Counted from the first letter of the stretch, positions 10,601 through 18,746 are shown. The stretch: 64,000 bases of DNA from Roseiarcus sp963820775 (GCA_963820775.1 CAWGBF010000008.1:930001-994000); one strand, 5' to 3'. Numbers and translations: made by a program. Notes: a model not told the origin generated them from the letters alone.

Positions 10601-10790
10601 TGCGTCCCGACATCTCGTCCGGCGGCAGTCCGGTATAGCCCCAGACCGCCGCGATGACCGGGATCTTGATATTGGGAAAAATGTCGGTCGGCGTGCGAAT
10701 GGCCGCCATCGCCCCGAAAATCAGGATCAACAGGGCCATGACGACGAAGGTGTAGGGCCGGCTCAGCGCCAGCTTAACAACGCCTATCAT
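7614..10790 (-). CDS. RND family efflux transporter permease
   Basis: Inner-membrane proton-driven pump (AcrB/HAE1-like), 1058 residues, full family length. Layout: TM1 (TFVVMALLILIFGAMAAI, residues 14-31), porter domain opening with PTDIFPNIKIPVIAAVWGY, a central TM2-6 block containing GILVDDATVTIENM (TM4, two adjacent Asp residues for proton relay), a second porter half (GSNFFPNLDSGEIRLHVRGQ), and TM8-12 ending GLIFATSATLFFVPALFSLI. It lacks the Met-rich clusters of CusA-type metal pumps, so small organic substrates are more likely. The Shine-Dalgarno is weak. The cognate adaptor gene follows 55 bp downstream but is frameshifted, and no outer-membrane channel gene is present here. Confidence 0.93.
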   Translation of the reverse strand: MIGVVKLALSRPYTFVVMALLILIFGAMAAIRTPTDIFPNIKIPVIAAVWGYTGLPPDEMSGRMVSVYERVLTTTVNDIEHIESQSIAGFGIVKIFFQPAVDVNTANAQVTAISQTILKQMPPGATPPIILNFSASSVPILQLALSSKTLSEQRLGDLALNTIRPQLVTVPGAVVPYPYGGKTRQMQIDLDQHALRSYGLAASDVVNALTVQNLITPVGTEKIGRFEFTINLNDAPKKLAEFRDLPIKAVNGTVVYMRDVANVHDANPPQTNVVTLNGAKGVLMSILKAGSASTLDIIAGIKAKLPYVMQLLPDGVELKPVGDQSLFVQNAVNGVIHEGVIAAVLTGLMILIFLGSWRSTLIITISIPLAILASITALSALGETINIMTLGGLALAVGILVDDATVTIENMNWHLERGKPIEAAILDGAKQIVVPATVSLLCICVAFVPMFGLGGVAGYLFRPLAEAVVFAMIASYVLSRTLVPTMAHFLLRNQTHTHGAEGEKRKSRNPFTRLQRGFERGFEAIRQRYIGLLHLGLRKRIWLIGGFLAVAGLSFGLAPFLGSNFFPNLDSGEIRLHVRGQTGLRVESMTALSQNIEAAIRKVIPLEQLRSIVANIGQPISGINTAYGNSGTIGTEDADLLITLSEEHPPTPDYVRKLRSSLPSLFPGVTFSFLPADIVSQILNFGSPAPIDVQIAGPNLEANHAFANKMLARMRGVTGLADGRIQQAFRQPTLNVAFNRTMASLVGLNEQSAANSMLETLAGSAQTNPIYWLNPDNQISYPVSIQTPQFSMDNLEDLRGVPLTASGQSQLLGGLATFEPTAGHAVISHYNIQPVIDIYATPVDRDLGAVAGDVSKVIADMQPELPRGAQLAMRGQVATMQSAYQQLFIGIAFAIVLIYLLIVVNFQSWLDPLVIVLALPTALAGIVWMLFLTNTTLSVPALTGAIMCMGVATANSILVISFAREQLAGGQNAFQSALLAGATRFRPVIMTALAMIIGMAPMAIEPGQNAPLGRAVIGGLIFATSATLFFVPALFSLIHARAHAPVRAQSAHALTPAE

Positions 10791-10989
10791 CGAGATTTAA
10801 TTCCAAACATAATCTGCGGCATGACCAAGTCAAAACTCGAACTTGCCCGCCGAGCCCAGAAACAAGACGATACGTCTCAGTCCCGACAGAGCAGTCCTTA
10901 TGGCGGGGGGAAAACTCAAAGTCTTGTTCCATTAGCATGAAGCGCATCGTAGATCGTCCAACCTCCGCCGCTTCACAGAGTTTTGATTG

Positions 10990-11078
10990 CGCAGGCTTCT
11001 GCGCCTGACGTCAGGCGTCGGGCGGCGACTCCCTCGCCGCATTCGCCAGACGCTGTTGGCGTCTCGCGCTGGGGCGCG
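10990..11078. repeat. Cluster of five short perfect hairpins
   Basis: Five adjacent inverted repeats: 10990-11003 (5-bp stem CGCAG), 11002-11017 (16-bp palindrome CGCCTGACGTCAGGCG), 11022-11040 (7-bp stem GCGGCGA, 5-nt loop), 11048-11064 (6-bp stem AGACGC, 5-nt loop) and 11065-11078 (5-bp stem CGCGC). No T run follows any of them. Could be a structured leader, a terminator array for flanking genes, or a palindromic repeat element. Confidence 0.6.
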
Positions 11079-11100
11079 GCCCATCTTGCCGATGCAACTG

Positions 11101-11117
11101 ATAGGTAGCATACCTAT
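11101..11117. promoter_or_regulatory. Inverted repeat ATAGGTA-N3-TACCTAT
   Basis: Perfect 7-bp arms around gca. Its centre is 180 bp before the start of the first repeat-protein gene. A very similar dyad (TAGGTAG-N2-CTACCTA) sits 181 bp before the second repeat-protein gene. This looks like a dimeric-regulator operator; the regulator is unknown. A LuxR-type box is conceivable from the ACCT ends but is only a guess. Confidence 0.55.
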
Positions 11118-11288
11118 TGACAAGTTCGTTCGGCAATTAGATCATCCTAGCCGGGTCGCGCGGCTGGGCGCAATTCAAGCTGTGCACGTCACGGTGACCG
11201 TTGAACGTTCGGTCTAACGAGATACGCCAGTGCGAGGGCCTGGTCGATCGAGGTGAGAGCGTCGTGACATTGCCGGGAGGATAGCGCA

Positions 11289-13500
11289 ATGACCATATCG
11301 ATCGTCCGAGCGTTTGTTGACAACGCAACGGGACAACGGTTTCCAGCAGGATAGCGGCTCGTCGCCGCAACTGCGCTAGGTGACTTTTACCCGATCTGGC
11401 GGGACAGCGGCAATTTCAACTCCGGTCACGCCGACATTGTCGGGCGACACTTCGACGCGCTCGGCAATCCTATCGGCGGTGATGTCTCACTCCTGCCCCT
11501 CAACAATGCGTTTGGAGTCCCGTTCAACGCATCCCAGCCGGCTACGGTAGCGCTGCCGATCGAGGGGCAGGCAAACGGAACCGCGACGGCGTTTACCGAC
11601 AATTTCAACAACGGTCCCGATTTTGACGTTTATGTCGTCAGAACGAACGCATCGCTGACCCGGCTTGAAAATCCGCTGCTGATCGACGGCTCGAACTCAA
11701 CCGCCAACGACCCATCGGTGACATCGTTTGCCGACGGCAGTCTGGTCGTGTCGTACACGCTCCAGATCTCAACGACCAAGTGGGATATCATGGCCCGGAC
11801 GGTCAGCGCGGCCGGCGTGGCCGGCCCAGTGATAACGCTCTTTGACGACACCGACCGGAGCGATCTCTCCGATCTGGCTACGCTCAAAAACGGCAACTTT
11901 GTCGGTGTTTTCGAGAGCCCGTTCCTGGGCAGCGCGACGGATCTCGATTCTTTCTTCACGATCAAGACGGGGACCGGCGCAAATGTCGTCTCGCCGACGA
12001 CCGTCGCGGGCGCCGGCAGCACCGCCACCGAGACAAACCCGCACGTGGCTGCGTTGGCGGGCTTTGTCGTGACCTGGACCGACTCGGCCGGCGACGTGAG
12101 CGGCACGAGCCAGGGCATCCGCGCGACCGTCTATAATGCGAGCGGCGCTGTCGTTCCGGGCGCGGGCGACATCCTGGTGAACCAGTTCAACCAGGCCGGA
12201 ACGCAACAGTCGAACGACGTCACCGCGCTGCCGGACGGCGGTTTCGAGGTCGCCTGGGAGGATATCGCGGCCGCCGTGGATCGCGTGCAACGCTTTGGCG
12301 CCGCCGGACATCTTGTCGGATTGCCGGTCACGATCAGCAATCTCGCGACTTTCGACATCAATGCCGCAACGCTCGCCAACGACCGCCCGATCTTCACCGT
12401 CAACGACTTCAGTTCCGGCAACAACAACACGGTTTCGTCGATCCTGCTCAACCCGCAGCACGACGACTTCAACGGCGACGGCTTTTCCGACATCCTGTGG
12501 CAGAGCACGAGCGGTCAAGCGGCAATCTGGGAAGTCGACGGAAACAACCCGATTCCCGGGGGCGGTAGCCGGGTCGACAACAATCCTGGGCCAAGTTGGA
12601 CTGAAGTCGCGTCTGGCGATTTCAACGGAGACGGATATGCCGACATTCTGTGGCAGAATACGATCACCGGCCAAGCCTCGATCTGGGAAATGAATGGGAC
12701 CAATGTGATCGCCGGTGGCGGGGGGTCAGCTCCAATCCCGGACCGAGTTGGAAGGCGATCGGGACGGGCGATTTCAACGGCGACGGTCTCTCTGACATCC
12801 TGTGGCAGAACACAACCAGCGGCCAGGTCTCGATCTGGGAGATGAACGGCAACAAACCAATGGCGGCGGGCCGGTGAGCCCGAATCCGGGGCCTGCTTGG
12901 AAAGCGATCGGAACCGGCGATTTCGACGGCGACGGCCATTCCGACATCCTGTGGCAGAACACGAGCAGCGGCCAGGTCTCGATCTGGGAGATGAACGGGA
13001 ACAATGTGATCGGCGGCGGAACCGTCGGCAACAATCCTGGCCCGAACTGGCGCGCCATTGGTACGGGCGATTTCAATGGTGACGGGCATTCCGACATTCT
13101 GTTGCAGAACGCCAACGGCCAAGCGGTGGTCTGGGAATTGGACGGGGCCACCGTGATTGCCGGCGGAGCCGTTGGCGCCAATCCTGGGCCGAACTGGCGC
13201 GCCATGGGGACGGGTGATTTCAACGGCGACAGCCATTCCGACATCCTATGGCAGAACGCCAATGGACAGGCGGCGGTCTGGGAAATGAACGGACTCAACG
13301 TGATTGCCGGCGGGTCCGTCAGCCCCAATCCTGGGCCGGGTTGGGCGACCGATCGCCTGACCAACGCACGACCCAGACCCTTCGCCTCAAGGGGCGGCCG
13401 CGCGGCATCACGTCACGCCGACCGTTGGCCGAACCGAAGCCGACTCCAGCGCGCCATCGCGCCAGCGCTTTCGGAACCAACAGAATACCTCGCGAGATGA
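11289..13500 (+). pseudogene. FG-GAP/VCBS-like repeat protein, broken by a TAG and two frameshifts
   Basis: ATG at 11289 has GGGAGG 8 nt upstream. After 21 codons an in-frame TAG (11352-11354) interrupts, and the same frame then continues for over 400 codons, so a CAG-to-TAG change is likely. The N-terminal part holds beta-rich units of the type found in secreted repeat proteins (SGHADIVGRHFDALGNPIGG, DPSVTSFADGSLVVSYT, NPHVAALAGFVVTWTDSAGD). From about 12465 come six ~50-residue repeats of the form DFNGDGxSDILWQN...SIWEMNG...NPGPSW, whose D-x-N/D-x-D-G loops suggest calcium binding. The frame slips in a six-G run near 12716-12722 and again near 12860; each shift restores the repeat in another frame. 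The C-terminal ~45 residues after GPGWA do not match the repeat. No signal peptide. Probable paralogue of the gene at 13719. Confidence 0.8.
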
Positions 13501-13524
13501 ACGAAATCTCGGACTGACCGGCGC

Positions 13525-13545
13525 ACCTATAGGTAGTTCTACCTA
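13525..13545. promoter_or_regulatory. Overlapping ACCTA dyads upstream of ELWxxDGT protein
   Basis: ACCTATAGGT (13525-13534) is a perfect 10-bp palindrome and overlaps TAGGTAG-tt-CTACCTA (13530-13545), a perfect 7-bp-arm inverted repeat. Further ACCTA half-sites lie at 13551 and 13655. The dyad centre is 181 bp before the ATG at 13719, almost the spacing seen for the dyad at 11101. Suggests shared control of the two repeat-protein genes. Confidence 0.55.
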
Positions 13546-13563
13546 AGCAAACCTATCGCGCCA

Positions 13564-13579
13564 TGTGACACGCGTCACA
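13564..13579. promoter_or_regulatory. Perfect CRP/FNR-family-like site TGTGA-N6-TCACA
   Basis: The 16 bp TGTGACACGCGTCACA match the consensus half-sites of CRP exactly and are symmetrical over all but the central bases. It lies 140 bp before the start codon, between the ACCTA dyads and the gene. A CRP-family activator is plausible; no such regulator gene is in the window. Confidence 0.5.
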
Positions 13580-13718
13580 GTCACCCTCTAAAACTCGGTC
13601 TACTGACAATATTGACTCCCGCGCTCTTAATATTGAGGCGCCGCTGGGGAAGCTACCTATTTAAAAAGTGTTAGCGGTTGTGTCGCCGTGATCCTGGAGG
13701 ATGGGAGGAATTTCAATC

Positions 13719-15887
13719 ATGGCGCTTTCCTATTTCGATAAAATTTCTGGCGGTGTCCACCAATTGTGGGTTACCGACGGTACGGTTCCGGGCACACATG
13801 TCGTCGCTTCGTTCGGCAGCGCTTTGTCGGGCAGCAATGCAATCTTTAATCTCACGACGATTGGCGGCCGGGTCTTCTTCGGCGTCGACGATGGCGTCCA
13901 TGGGCAAGAGCTGTGGACGTCGAACGGGACCGCAGCCGGAACATTGATGGTCAAGGACATCGCTCCTGGCCCGAACAGCGGCCAGCCCATCAGTCTGGTG
14001 AACGTCAACGGCACGCTCTACTTCGACGCGAATGACGGCACACACGGCTTCGAATTGTGGAAATCGGACGGGACTGCGGCCGGAACATTGATGGTCAAGG
14101 ACATCGATCCTGGCTCAGTTGACTCTCTTCCTGCCGGGTTGACGAACGTCAACGGCACGCTCTACTTCGAGGCCAACGACGGTACGCATGGCTACGAGCT
14201 GTGGATGTCGGACGGGACCGCCGCCGGAACGGTAGTGCTCAAGGACAGTCCTGGCGCGGGGACCAACGTCAACGGCACGTTCTATTTCAACACCGACGAC
14301 GGCACGCACGGCTCCGAATTGTGGAAGTCGGACGGGACCACCGCCGGAACAGTAATGGTCAAGGACATCAACCCTGGCCCGGGCGCCTCCTTCCCCGATG
14401 GTATCACCAACATCAATGGCGCGGTTTACTTCCTGGCCCGCGACGGCGCCCACGGCGCGGAATTGTGGAAGTCGGATGGGACAGCCGCCGGAACATTAAT
14501 GGTCAAGGACATCAACCCCGGCTCGGGCGACTCCTTCGCCTTCGATCTGACCAACGTCAAAGGCACGGTTTACTTCGAAGCTGATGACGGCACACACGGC
14601 TCCGAATTGTGGAAATCGGACGGGACCACCGCAGGAACATTGATGGTCAAGGACATCAACCCTGGCTCAGGCAGCTCCCTGCTGTTTAACTCGTCAATGA
14701 CGAACGTCAACGGCACGCTTTACTTCTCCGCCGACGACGGCACGGATGGCGCCGAATTGTGGAAGTCGGATGGGACGGCGGCCGGAACCGTGATGGTCAA
14801 GGACATTGACCCCGGTTCCGAAGGGTCCTCTCCCCAGGACTTGGTGGTCGTCAACGGGGCCGTCGAATTCTACGCCTTCGACGGCGCGAGCGAGGGGCTG
14901 TTCCGGTCAGGCGGCCCCATCGGCGGCACGATCGAGCTGGCCACGAATATACAGATTGATACGACAGCGCTCGGAGTGACAGAGGCCCCGGCCGGCGGCT
15001 TCAATGGCGAGATCCTGTGGCAGAACACGAGCAGCGGCCAGGCCTCGATTTGGGACATGACCGCGAACAACCCGGTCGGCGGGGGGGCGGTGAGCCCCAA
15101 TCCCGGTCCGAGTTGGACTGAGATCGGAGCGGGCGACTTCAATGACGACGGCCATTCCGACATTCTGTGGCAGAACGCGATCACCGGCCAAGCCTCGATC
15201 TGGGAGATGAACGGCAACACCTTACTCGGCGGCGGGACCGTGAACCCTAATCCCGGGCCGAACTGGCGCGCCGTCGGGACGGGCGATTTCAATGACGATC
15301 ACTATTCCGACATCCTGTGGCAGAATACGAGCACCGGCCAGGCCTCGATCTGGGAAATGCACGGGAACAACTTAAACGGGAACAACTTAATCGGTGGCGG
15401 CCCCGTCAGCCCCAGTCCCGGGCCGAACTGGAAAGCGATCGGAACGGGCGATTTCAATAAGGACGGCAATTCCGACATCCTGTGGCAGAATACGAGCACC
15501 GGCCAGGCCTCGATCTGGGAAATGCACGGGAACAACTTAATCGGTGGCGGCCCCGTCAGCCCCAGTCCCGGGCCGAGCTGGAAAGCGATCGGAACCGGCG
15601 ACTTCAATAAGGACGGCTTCTCCGACATCCTGTTTCAAAACAAGAGCAGCGGCCAGGCCTCGATCTGGGAGATGGACGGGACCAGCTTAATCGGCGGCGG
15701 GCTCGTCAGCCCCAATCCCGGATCGAGTTGGCACGCCATCGGAACAGGCGGCGGCGGTTCGGACATCCTGTTTCAAAACACAAGCGGCCAAACCTCGATC
15801 TGGGACATGAACAGGACCAATCTGGTCGGCGGCGGGGCCGTCAACCCCAATCTCGGGTCGAGTTGGCGAGCGGTCGGGCTAGGCTGA
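13719..15887 (+). CDS. ELWxxDGT / FG-GAP-like repeat protein
   Basis: 722 residues from the ATG at 13719, preferred over the one at 13701 because GGGAGG (13703-13708) overlaps the latter and sits 10 nt before the former. Residues 1 to ~400 are eight to nine ~48-residue units of the ELWxxDGT type (ELWKSDGTAAGTLMVKDI, then NVNGTLYFxAxDGTHG). From ~430 follow six ~50-residue units DFNxDGxSDILWQN...SIWEM.GNNLIGGG.VSP.PGPSW, the same unit as in the broken gene upstream, ending abruptly at GSSWRAVGLG. No signal peptide or membrane segment, so export, if any, would be by a type I or similar route; no such transporter is nearby. Predicted beta-propeller-like, surface or secreted, calcium-dependent. 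Function unknown. The DNA repeats are very alike and prone to recombination. Confidence 0.88.
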   Translation: MALSYFDKISGGVHQLWVTDGTVPGTHVVASFGSALSGSNAIFNLTTIGGRVFFGVDDGVHGQELWTSNGTAAGTLMVKDIAPGPNSGQPISLVNVNGTLYFDANDGTHGFELWKSDGTAAGTLMVKDIDPGSVDSLPAGLTNVNGTLYFEANDGTHGYELWMSDGTAAGTVVLKDSPGAGTNVNGTFYFNTDDGTHGSELWKSDGTTAGTVMVKDINPGPGASFPDGITNINGAVYFLARDGAHGAELWKSDGTAAGTLMVKDINPGSGDSFAFDLTNVKGTVYFEADDGTHGSELWKSDGTTAGTLMVKDINPGSGSSLLFNSSMTNVNGTLYFSADDGTDGAELWKSDGTAAGTVMVKDIDPGSEGSSPQDLVVVNGAVEFYAFDGASEGLFRSGGPIGGTIELATNIQIDTTALGVTEAPAGGFNGEILWQNTSSGQASIWDMTANNPVGGGAVSPNPGPSWTEIGAGDFNDDGHSDILWQNAITGQASIWEMNGNTLLGGGTVNPNPGPNWRAVGTGDFNDDHYSDILWQNTSTGQASIWEMHGNNLNGNNLIGGGPVSPSPGPNWKAIGTGDFNKDGNSDILWQNTSTGQASIWEMHGNNLIGGGPVSPSPGPSWKAIGTGDFNKDGFSDILFQNKSSGQASIWEMDGTSLIGGGLVSPNPGSSWHAIGTGGGGSDILFQNTSGQTSIWDMNRTNLVGGGAVNPNLGSSWRAVGLG

Positions 15888-15964
15888 GCCACAATCCAGA
15901 CCCTTCGTCCATTGAGTGGCCTCGGATCGCTCTTGGGCCGCCCCCAAGGCGATGTGAGGCGTCG

Positions 15965-16912
15965 CTACTCGTCGCGGTCTCGGATCGACGACGTCGGCTG
16001 CGTGTCGACGCTCGGACCGGCGCCGGCTGGCAGGATTGGCGGCGCGGGATCGGCTTCGCCGATCGGCGCCGGAGGCAAGGCGCCGTCGGGTCCATCGCCC
16101 GGTCCCGGCGCAGTGTCTTTGGGAACCGCGGCGGCGCCCGGCGCGCTCAGATGCGCGATGTCGAGCGGCTCGTCGATATCGGGCGCGGGCGGCAGGCCGT
16201 CGCGGGGCTGAGGCGCCGGCAGAAGGTCAGGCGCAGGCGTCGGCTTGCAGATGCGACGGGGGCCTGTGTCGGTCGAGCCGTGATTGGCGAGATCGAGATG
16301 GATGTGGTTGTAGTGGAACACGTCCGCGCCGGGGCCCAGGACGGTGGTGAAATATTGGCAGGCGCCCGCGTGGACTTCGTGCAGGAAGGCGGCTTCCTGG
16401 GTGTCGGTCGTCTTCCAGTCGCGGACGAAGTCGATCTCCCGGCCGTCGGCGAGCGTGAAGCCCGCGACATCGACGGCGTTGCCGAAAGCATGCTCGGAGA
16501 GCCGGGCGCCCGGCATGTTGTCGATTCCCCGGCAGCTATAGGCGCCGAACACCTTCACGGTAGCGACCCTCTGCCCGAAGCGGGTCTGGGCGTCGGGCTC
16601 GACGATCGCGTCGAGCCAGGCCTCCAGCGCCGGGATCATCGGGCAGTCGATGGTCAGCGTCTTGTCGACCGCGATCGCGCCATTATCCAGCGCCGAGACT
16701 TTCAGCGGGCGCGTCATGCCGCAGACCCCCGGACCGTCGATTTCTCCCGCCTCAACGATGGTGTCGGAAAGGGTGATCTGCTTGCGTGCGAAGCAGGCGT
16801 TTTCAGCCTGGGCGCGCCAGACCGGCCGCTCGGGGCGGCCGAGGAATCCGCAGCTCGTCAGACACAGAGCTGCAATAAATGCAAGCAACACAGGCCGAAC
16901 GCGACGCGCCAT
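15965..16912 (-). CDS. Extensin-like family lipoprotein
   Basis: 315 residues. Residues 1-21 form a lipoprotein signal with lipobox LTSC (Cys 21). Residues ~35-235 match the extensin-like C-terminal domain family (PF06904): CFARKQITLSD, CGMTRPLKVSAL, YSCRGIDNMPGARLSEHAFG, VDVAGFTLADGREI, and FHYNHIHLDLANHG, with paired cysteines and His/Asp residues resembling D,D-peptidase-like (VanY/MepA) metal sites. The last ~80 residues are Pro/Ala-rich and disordered, as in many cell-wall-linked lipoproteins. Envelope location is inferred. It stands alone, convergent with the repeat-protein gene and divergent from the DUF1007 gene. Confidence 0.88.
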   Translation of the reverse strand: MARRVRPVLLAFIAALCLTSCGFLGRPERPVWRAQAENACFARKQITLSDTIVEAGEIDGPGVCGMTRPLKVSALDNGAIAVDKTLTIDCPMIPALEAWLDAIVEPDAQTRFGQRVATVKVFGAYSCRGIDNMPGARLSEHAFGNAVDVAGFTLADGREIDFVRDWKTTDTQEAAFLHEVHAGACQYFTTVLGPGADVFHYNHIHLDLANHGSTDTGPRRICKPTPAPDLLPAPQPRDGLPPAPDIDEPLDIAHLSAPGAAAVPKDTAPGPGDGPDGALPPAPIGEADPAPPILPAGAGPSVDTQPTSSIRDRDE

Positions 16913-17034
16913 TGCGGCAAACTGCGTCTATTGGCTTAAGATTCGCTGAACCATAGCGCGTTAAGATTCGCGCAACCATGGGTGAGGCCGCGCGCCATCT
17001 GGTCGCCGCACTTTGCCCGCAAGGAAGTTTCGGT

Positions 17035-17691
17035 ATGGGCGGCCGACGGCGGAATTGGCGAATCACGGCGCTGGGCCTTGCGTTCGGCTTGGCGACAACG
17101 GCGCCGGCGGGCGCGCATCCGCACGTCTGGATCACCGTCAAGAGCCAGATCGAGTTCACGCCCGATGGGAAGGTTTCAGCGGTGATTCATGACTGGGTTT
17201 TCGATGAGATGTATTCGTCGTTCGCCACCCAGGGCCTCGCGCCGGTCGGCCAACTCGTCAAGAAGGCGCAGTTCGCCCCGCTGGCCAAGGAGAATGCCGG
17301 CAGCCTGGCCGAAATCGGTTATTTCACGACCTTGAAGATCGCCGGCAAGGCGGTGGATTTCGGCTTGGTGACCGACTATTGGATGCAGGAGCGGCCCGAC
17401 CATCTCGTCGAGTTCCACGTCAGCCTGCCGCTCAAAACGCCGACGCCCGTGACCAAGTTCCTCACCCTGCGCGTCGCCGATCCGGAATTTTTCATCGATT
17501 TTGAATTCGACGACAAGGATCCGGTGAAACTGGTGTCCGCGCCGTCGGGGTGCACGGCCACGGTCGCCAAGCCCAAACCGCTCGAGGCGAACGACAAGCA
17601 GAAACTGACGGAATCCTTCTTCACCAATCTCGCGCCCGGGACCAATTTCGGTTTCAAAATGGCGAGCGCCGCCATCGTCGCGTGCCCATGA
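17035..17691 (+). CDS. DUF1007 family periplasmic protein
   Basis: 218 residues from the ATG at 17035 (AAGGAAG upstream); a start at 16978 would add residues before the signal peptide. Signal peptide ends near APAGA|HPHVW. The mature N terminus HPHVWITVKSQIEF, with two His and a following D.VF.M.S, is the DUF1007 (PF06226) hallmark and a likely metal-binding site. Two cysteines near the C terminus (SGCTATV, IVACP) may form a disulfide. The stop overlaps the NicO-family start by 4 bp (ATGA), which fits the known habit of DUF1007 proteins to be encoded beside nickel/cobalt transporters. Proposed role: periplasmic metal handling for the partner exporter; inferred. Confidence 0.88.
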   Translation: MGGRRRNWRITALGLAFGLATTAPAGAHPHVWITVKSQIEFTPDGKVSAVIHDWVFDEMYSSFATQGLAPVGQLVKKAQFAPLAKENAGSLAEIGYFTTLKIAGKAVDFGLVTDYWMQERPDHLVEFHVSLPLKTPTPVTKFLTLRVADPEFFIDFEFDDKDPVKLVSAPSGCTATVAKPKPLEANDKQKLTESFFTNLAPGTNFGFKMASAAIVACP

Positions 17692-18746
17692 CGAAGCGCG
17701 CAATCGAACGGATCAGCCTTGGATGTGCGACTTGGGGCGCGTCGGCCACGGCCGCGCTGGCGCAACTTTCACAGCGCCCGTTCGCAGTCGCTGGCGGAGA
17801 GGGCGGAGGCGGAGGCGCTGGGGGCGTCACTGGCTGGCTCATGGCCGAGCAGTCATGGCTCACCCATCTGATCGCGGCCAAGGTCCATGCGCTGAACGGC
17901 AATCCCGGCGCTGCCTGGGGCTTGGTCGGCCTTGGCGTCGCCTATGGCGTGGTTCATGCCGCAGGGCCTGGACACGGCAAGGCGGTGCTCGCCTCTTATA
18001 TGCTGGCCAACGAAAGGTCGCTCGTCCGCGGCGCGGTAATGGCGCTGATGGCGGCGCTGTTTCAGGCGTTGATCGCGATCGCGCTCGTCGGCGGGGCCGG
18101 ATTTGTCTTCAGAGCGACCGCTTCGCAGATGAATCAGGCCGCCGATTGGATCGACCTCGCGAGCTATTGCGGCATCGCGACCATTGGCGCTTGGCTGGTG
18201 TGGCGCAAGGGCGGAGCCCTCATTGCGGCTTTGAATGAGCATAAGAGTCGCCGCCGCGCATTGGCTTCGGCCCCGGCCTACGCGGGCGTCTCGTGGCGGC
18301 GGCCCACGTTCAGCCTTTCGGCCGCGGCTTATCGCGCCGGGTCGCCGGACGCCGCGGACGCCTCCTGGGACGAATGCGGACACATGCACATGCCCGATCC
18401 GGCTCAGGTTAATGGCCCGTTTTCATGGCGCGCGGCGGCCGGAACGGTGATCGCCGCGGGCGCCCGTCCCTGCTCCGGGGCGATCCTGGTGCTGGTGTTC
18501 GCCATGACGCAAGGGTTGTTCTCGGCTGGAGTCGCCGCCGCGTTCGCCATGGCGATCGGCACCGCCATGACCACGGGAGCGCTCGCCTGGATGGCGGTGT
18601 TCGCCAAGTCGGCCGCGATGCGCCTCGCGGCGGGCCAAAATTCGCGGCTTGCGCTCGTGGCGAGGGGATTCGAATTCGCCGCTGCGCTAGCGGTGCTGGC
18701 GTTCGGCGTCGCGCTATTGGTCGGGGCGCGGGGCGCCGGCGCCTGA
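17688..18746 (+). CDS. NicO-family nickel/cobalt transporter (RcnA-like)
   Basis: 352 residues from the ATG at 17688, which overlaps the DUF1007 stop. Family signatures: GVVHAAGPGHGKAVLASYML (His-rich TM2 region, residues ~85-105), a central loop with His/Asp (DECGHMHMPDP), GARPCSGAILVLVFAMTQG and a final C-terminal membrane pair. Six or so membrane segments. NicO/RcnA proteins move Ni2+ or Co2+ across the inner membrane, RcnA-type ones outward; the His-poor central loop makes direction uncertain. With DUF1007 upstream and a DmeF exporter 106 bp downstream it forms a Ni/Co group. No CsoR/RcnR-type sensor gene is seen. Confidence 0.86.
   Translation: MTKRAIERISLGCATWGASATAALAQLSQRPFAVAGGEGGGGGAGGVTGWLMAEQSWLTHLIAAKVHALNGNPGAAWGLVGLGVAYGVVHAAGPGHGKAVLASYMLANERSLVRGAVMALMAALFQALIAIALVGGAGFVFRATASQMNQAADWIDLASYCGIATIGAWLVWRKGGALIAALNEHKSRRRALASAPAYAGVSWRRPTFSLSAAAYRAGSPDAADASWDECGHMHMPDPAQVNGPFSWRAAAGTVIAAGARPCSGAILVLVFAMTQGLFSAGVAAAFAMAIGTAMTTGALAWMAVFAKSAAMRLAAGQNSRLALVARGFEFAAALAVLAFGVALLVGARGAGA

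Larger units (their letters stand above)
10791..11288. other. Long intergenic region upstream of repeat-protein gene
   Basis: About 500 bp with no supported gene. It holds a run of five small hairpins (10990-11078), a 17-bp inverted repeat (11101-11117), a TTGACA hexamer directly after it (11117-11122) and a GGGAGG ribosome-binding site (11275-11280) 8 nt before the ATG at 11289. The rest shows nothing recognisable. Confidence 0.6.

Noticed and set aside
13900..15880. CRISPR-like spaced repeats
   Set aside because: Regular repeats are coding ELWxxDGT and FG-GAP-like units of ~150 bp, in frame, without spacers.
15728..16939. 403-codon plus-strand frame overlapping the extensin-like gene
   Set aside because: Begins inside the repeat protein and runs antisense to a lipoprotein gene with a clear lipobox; Arg-rich.
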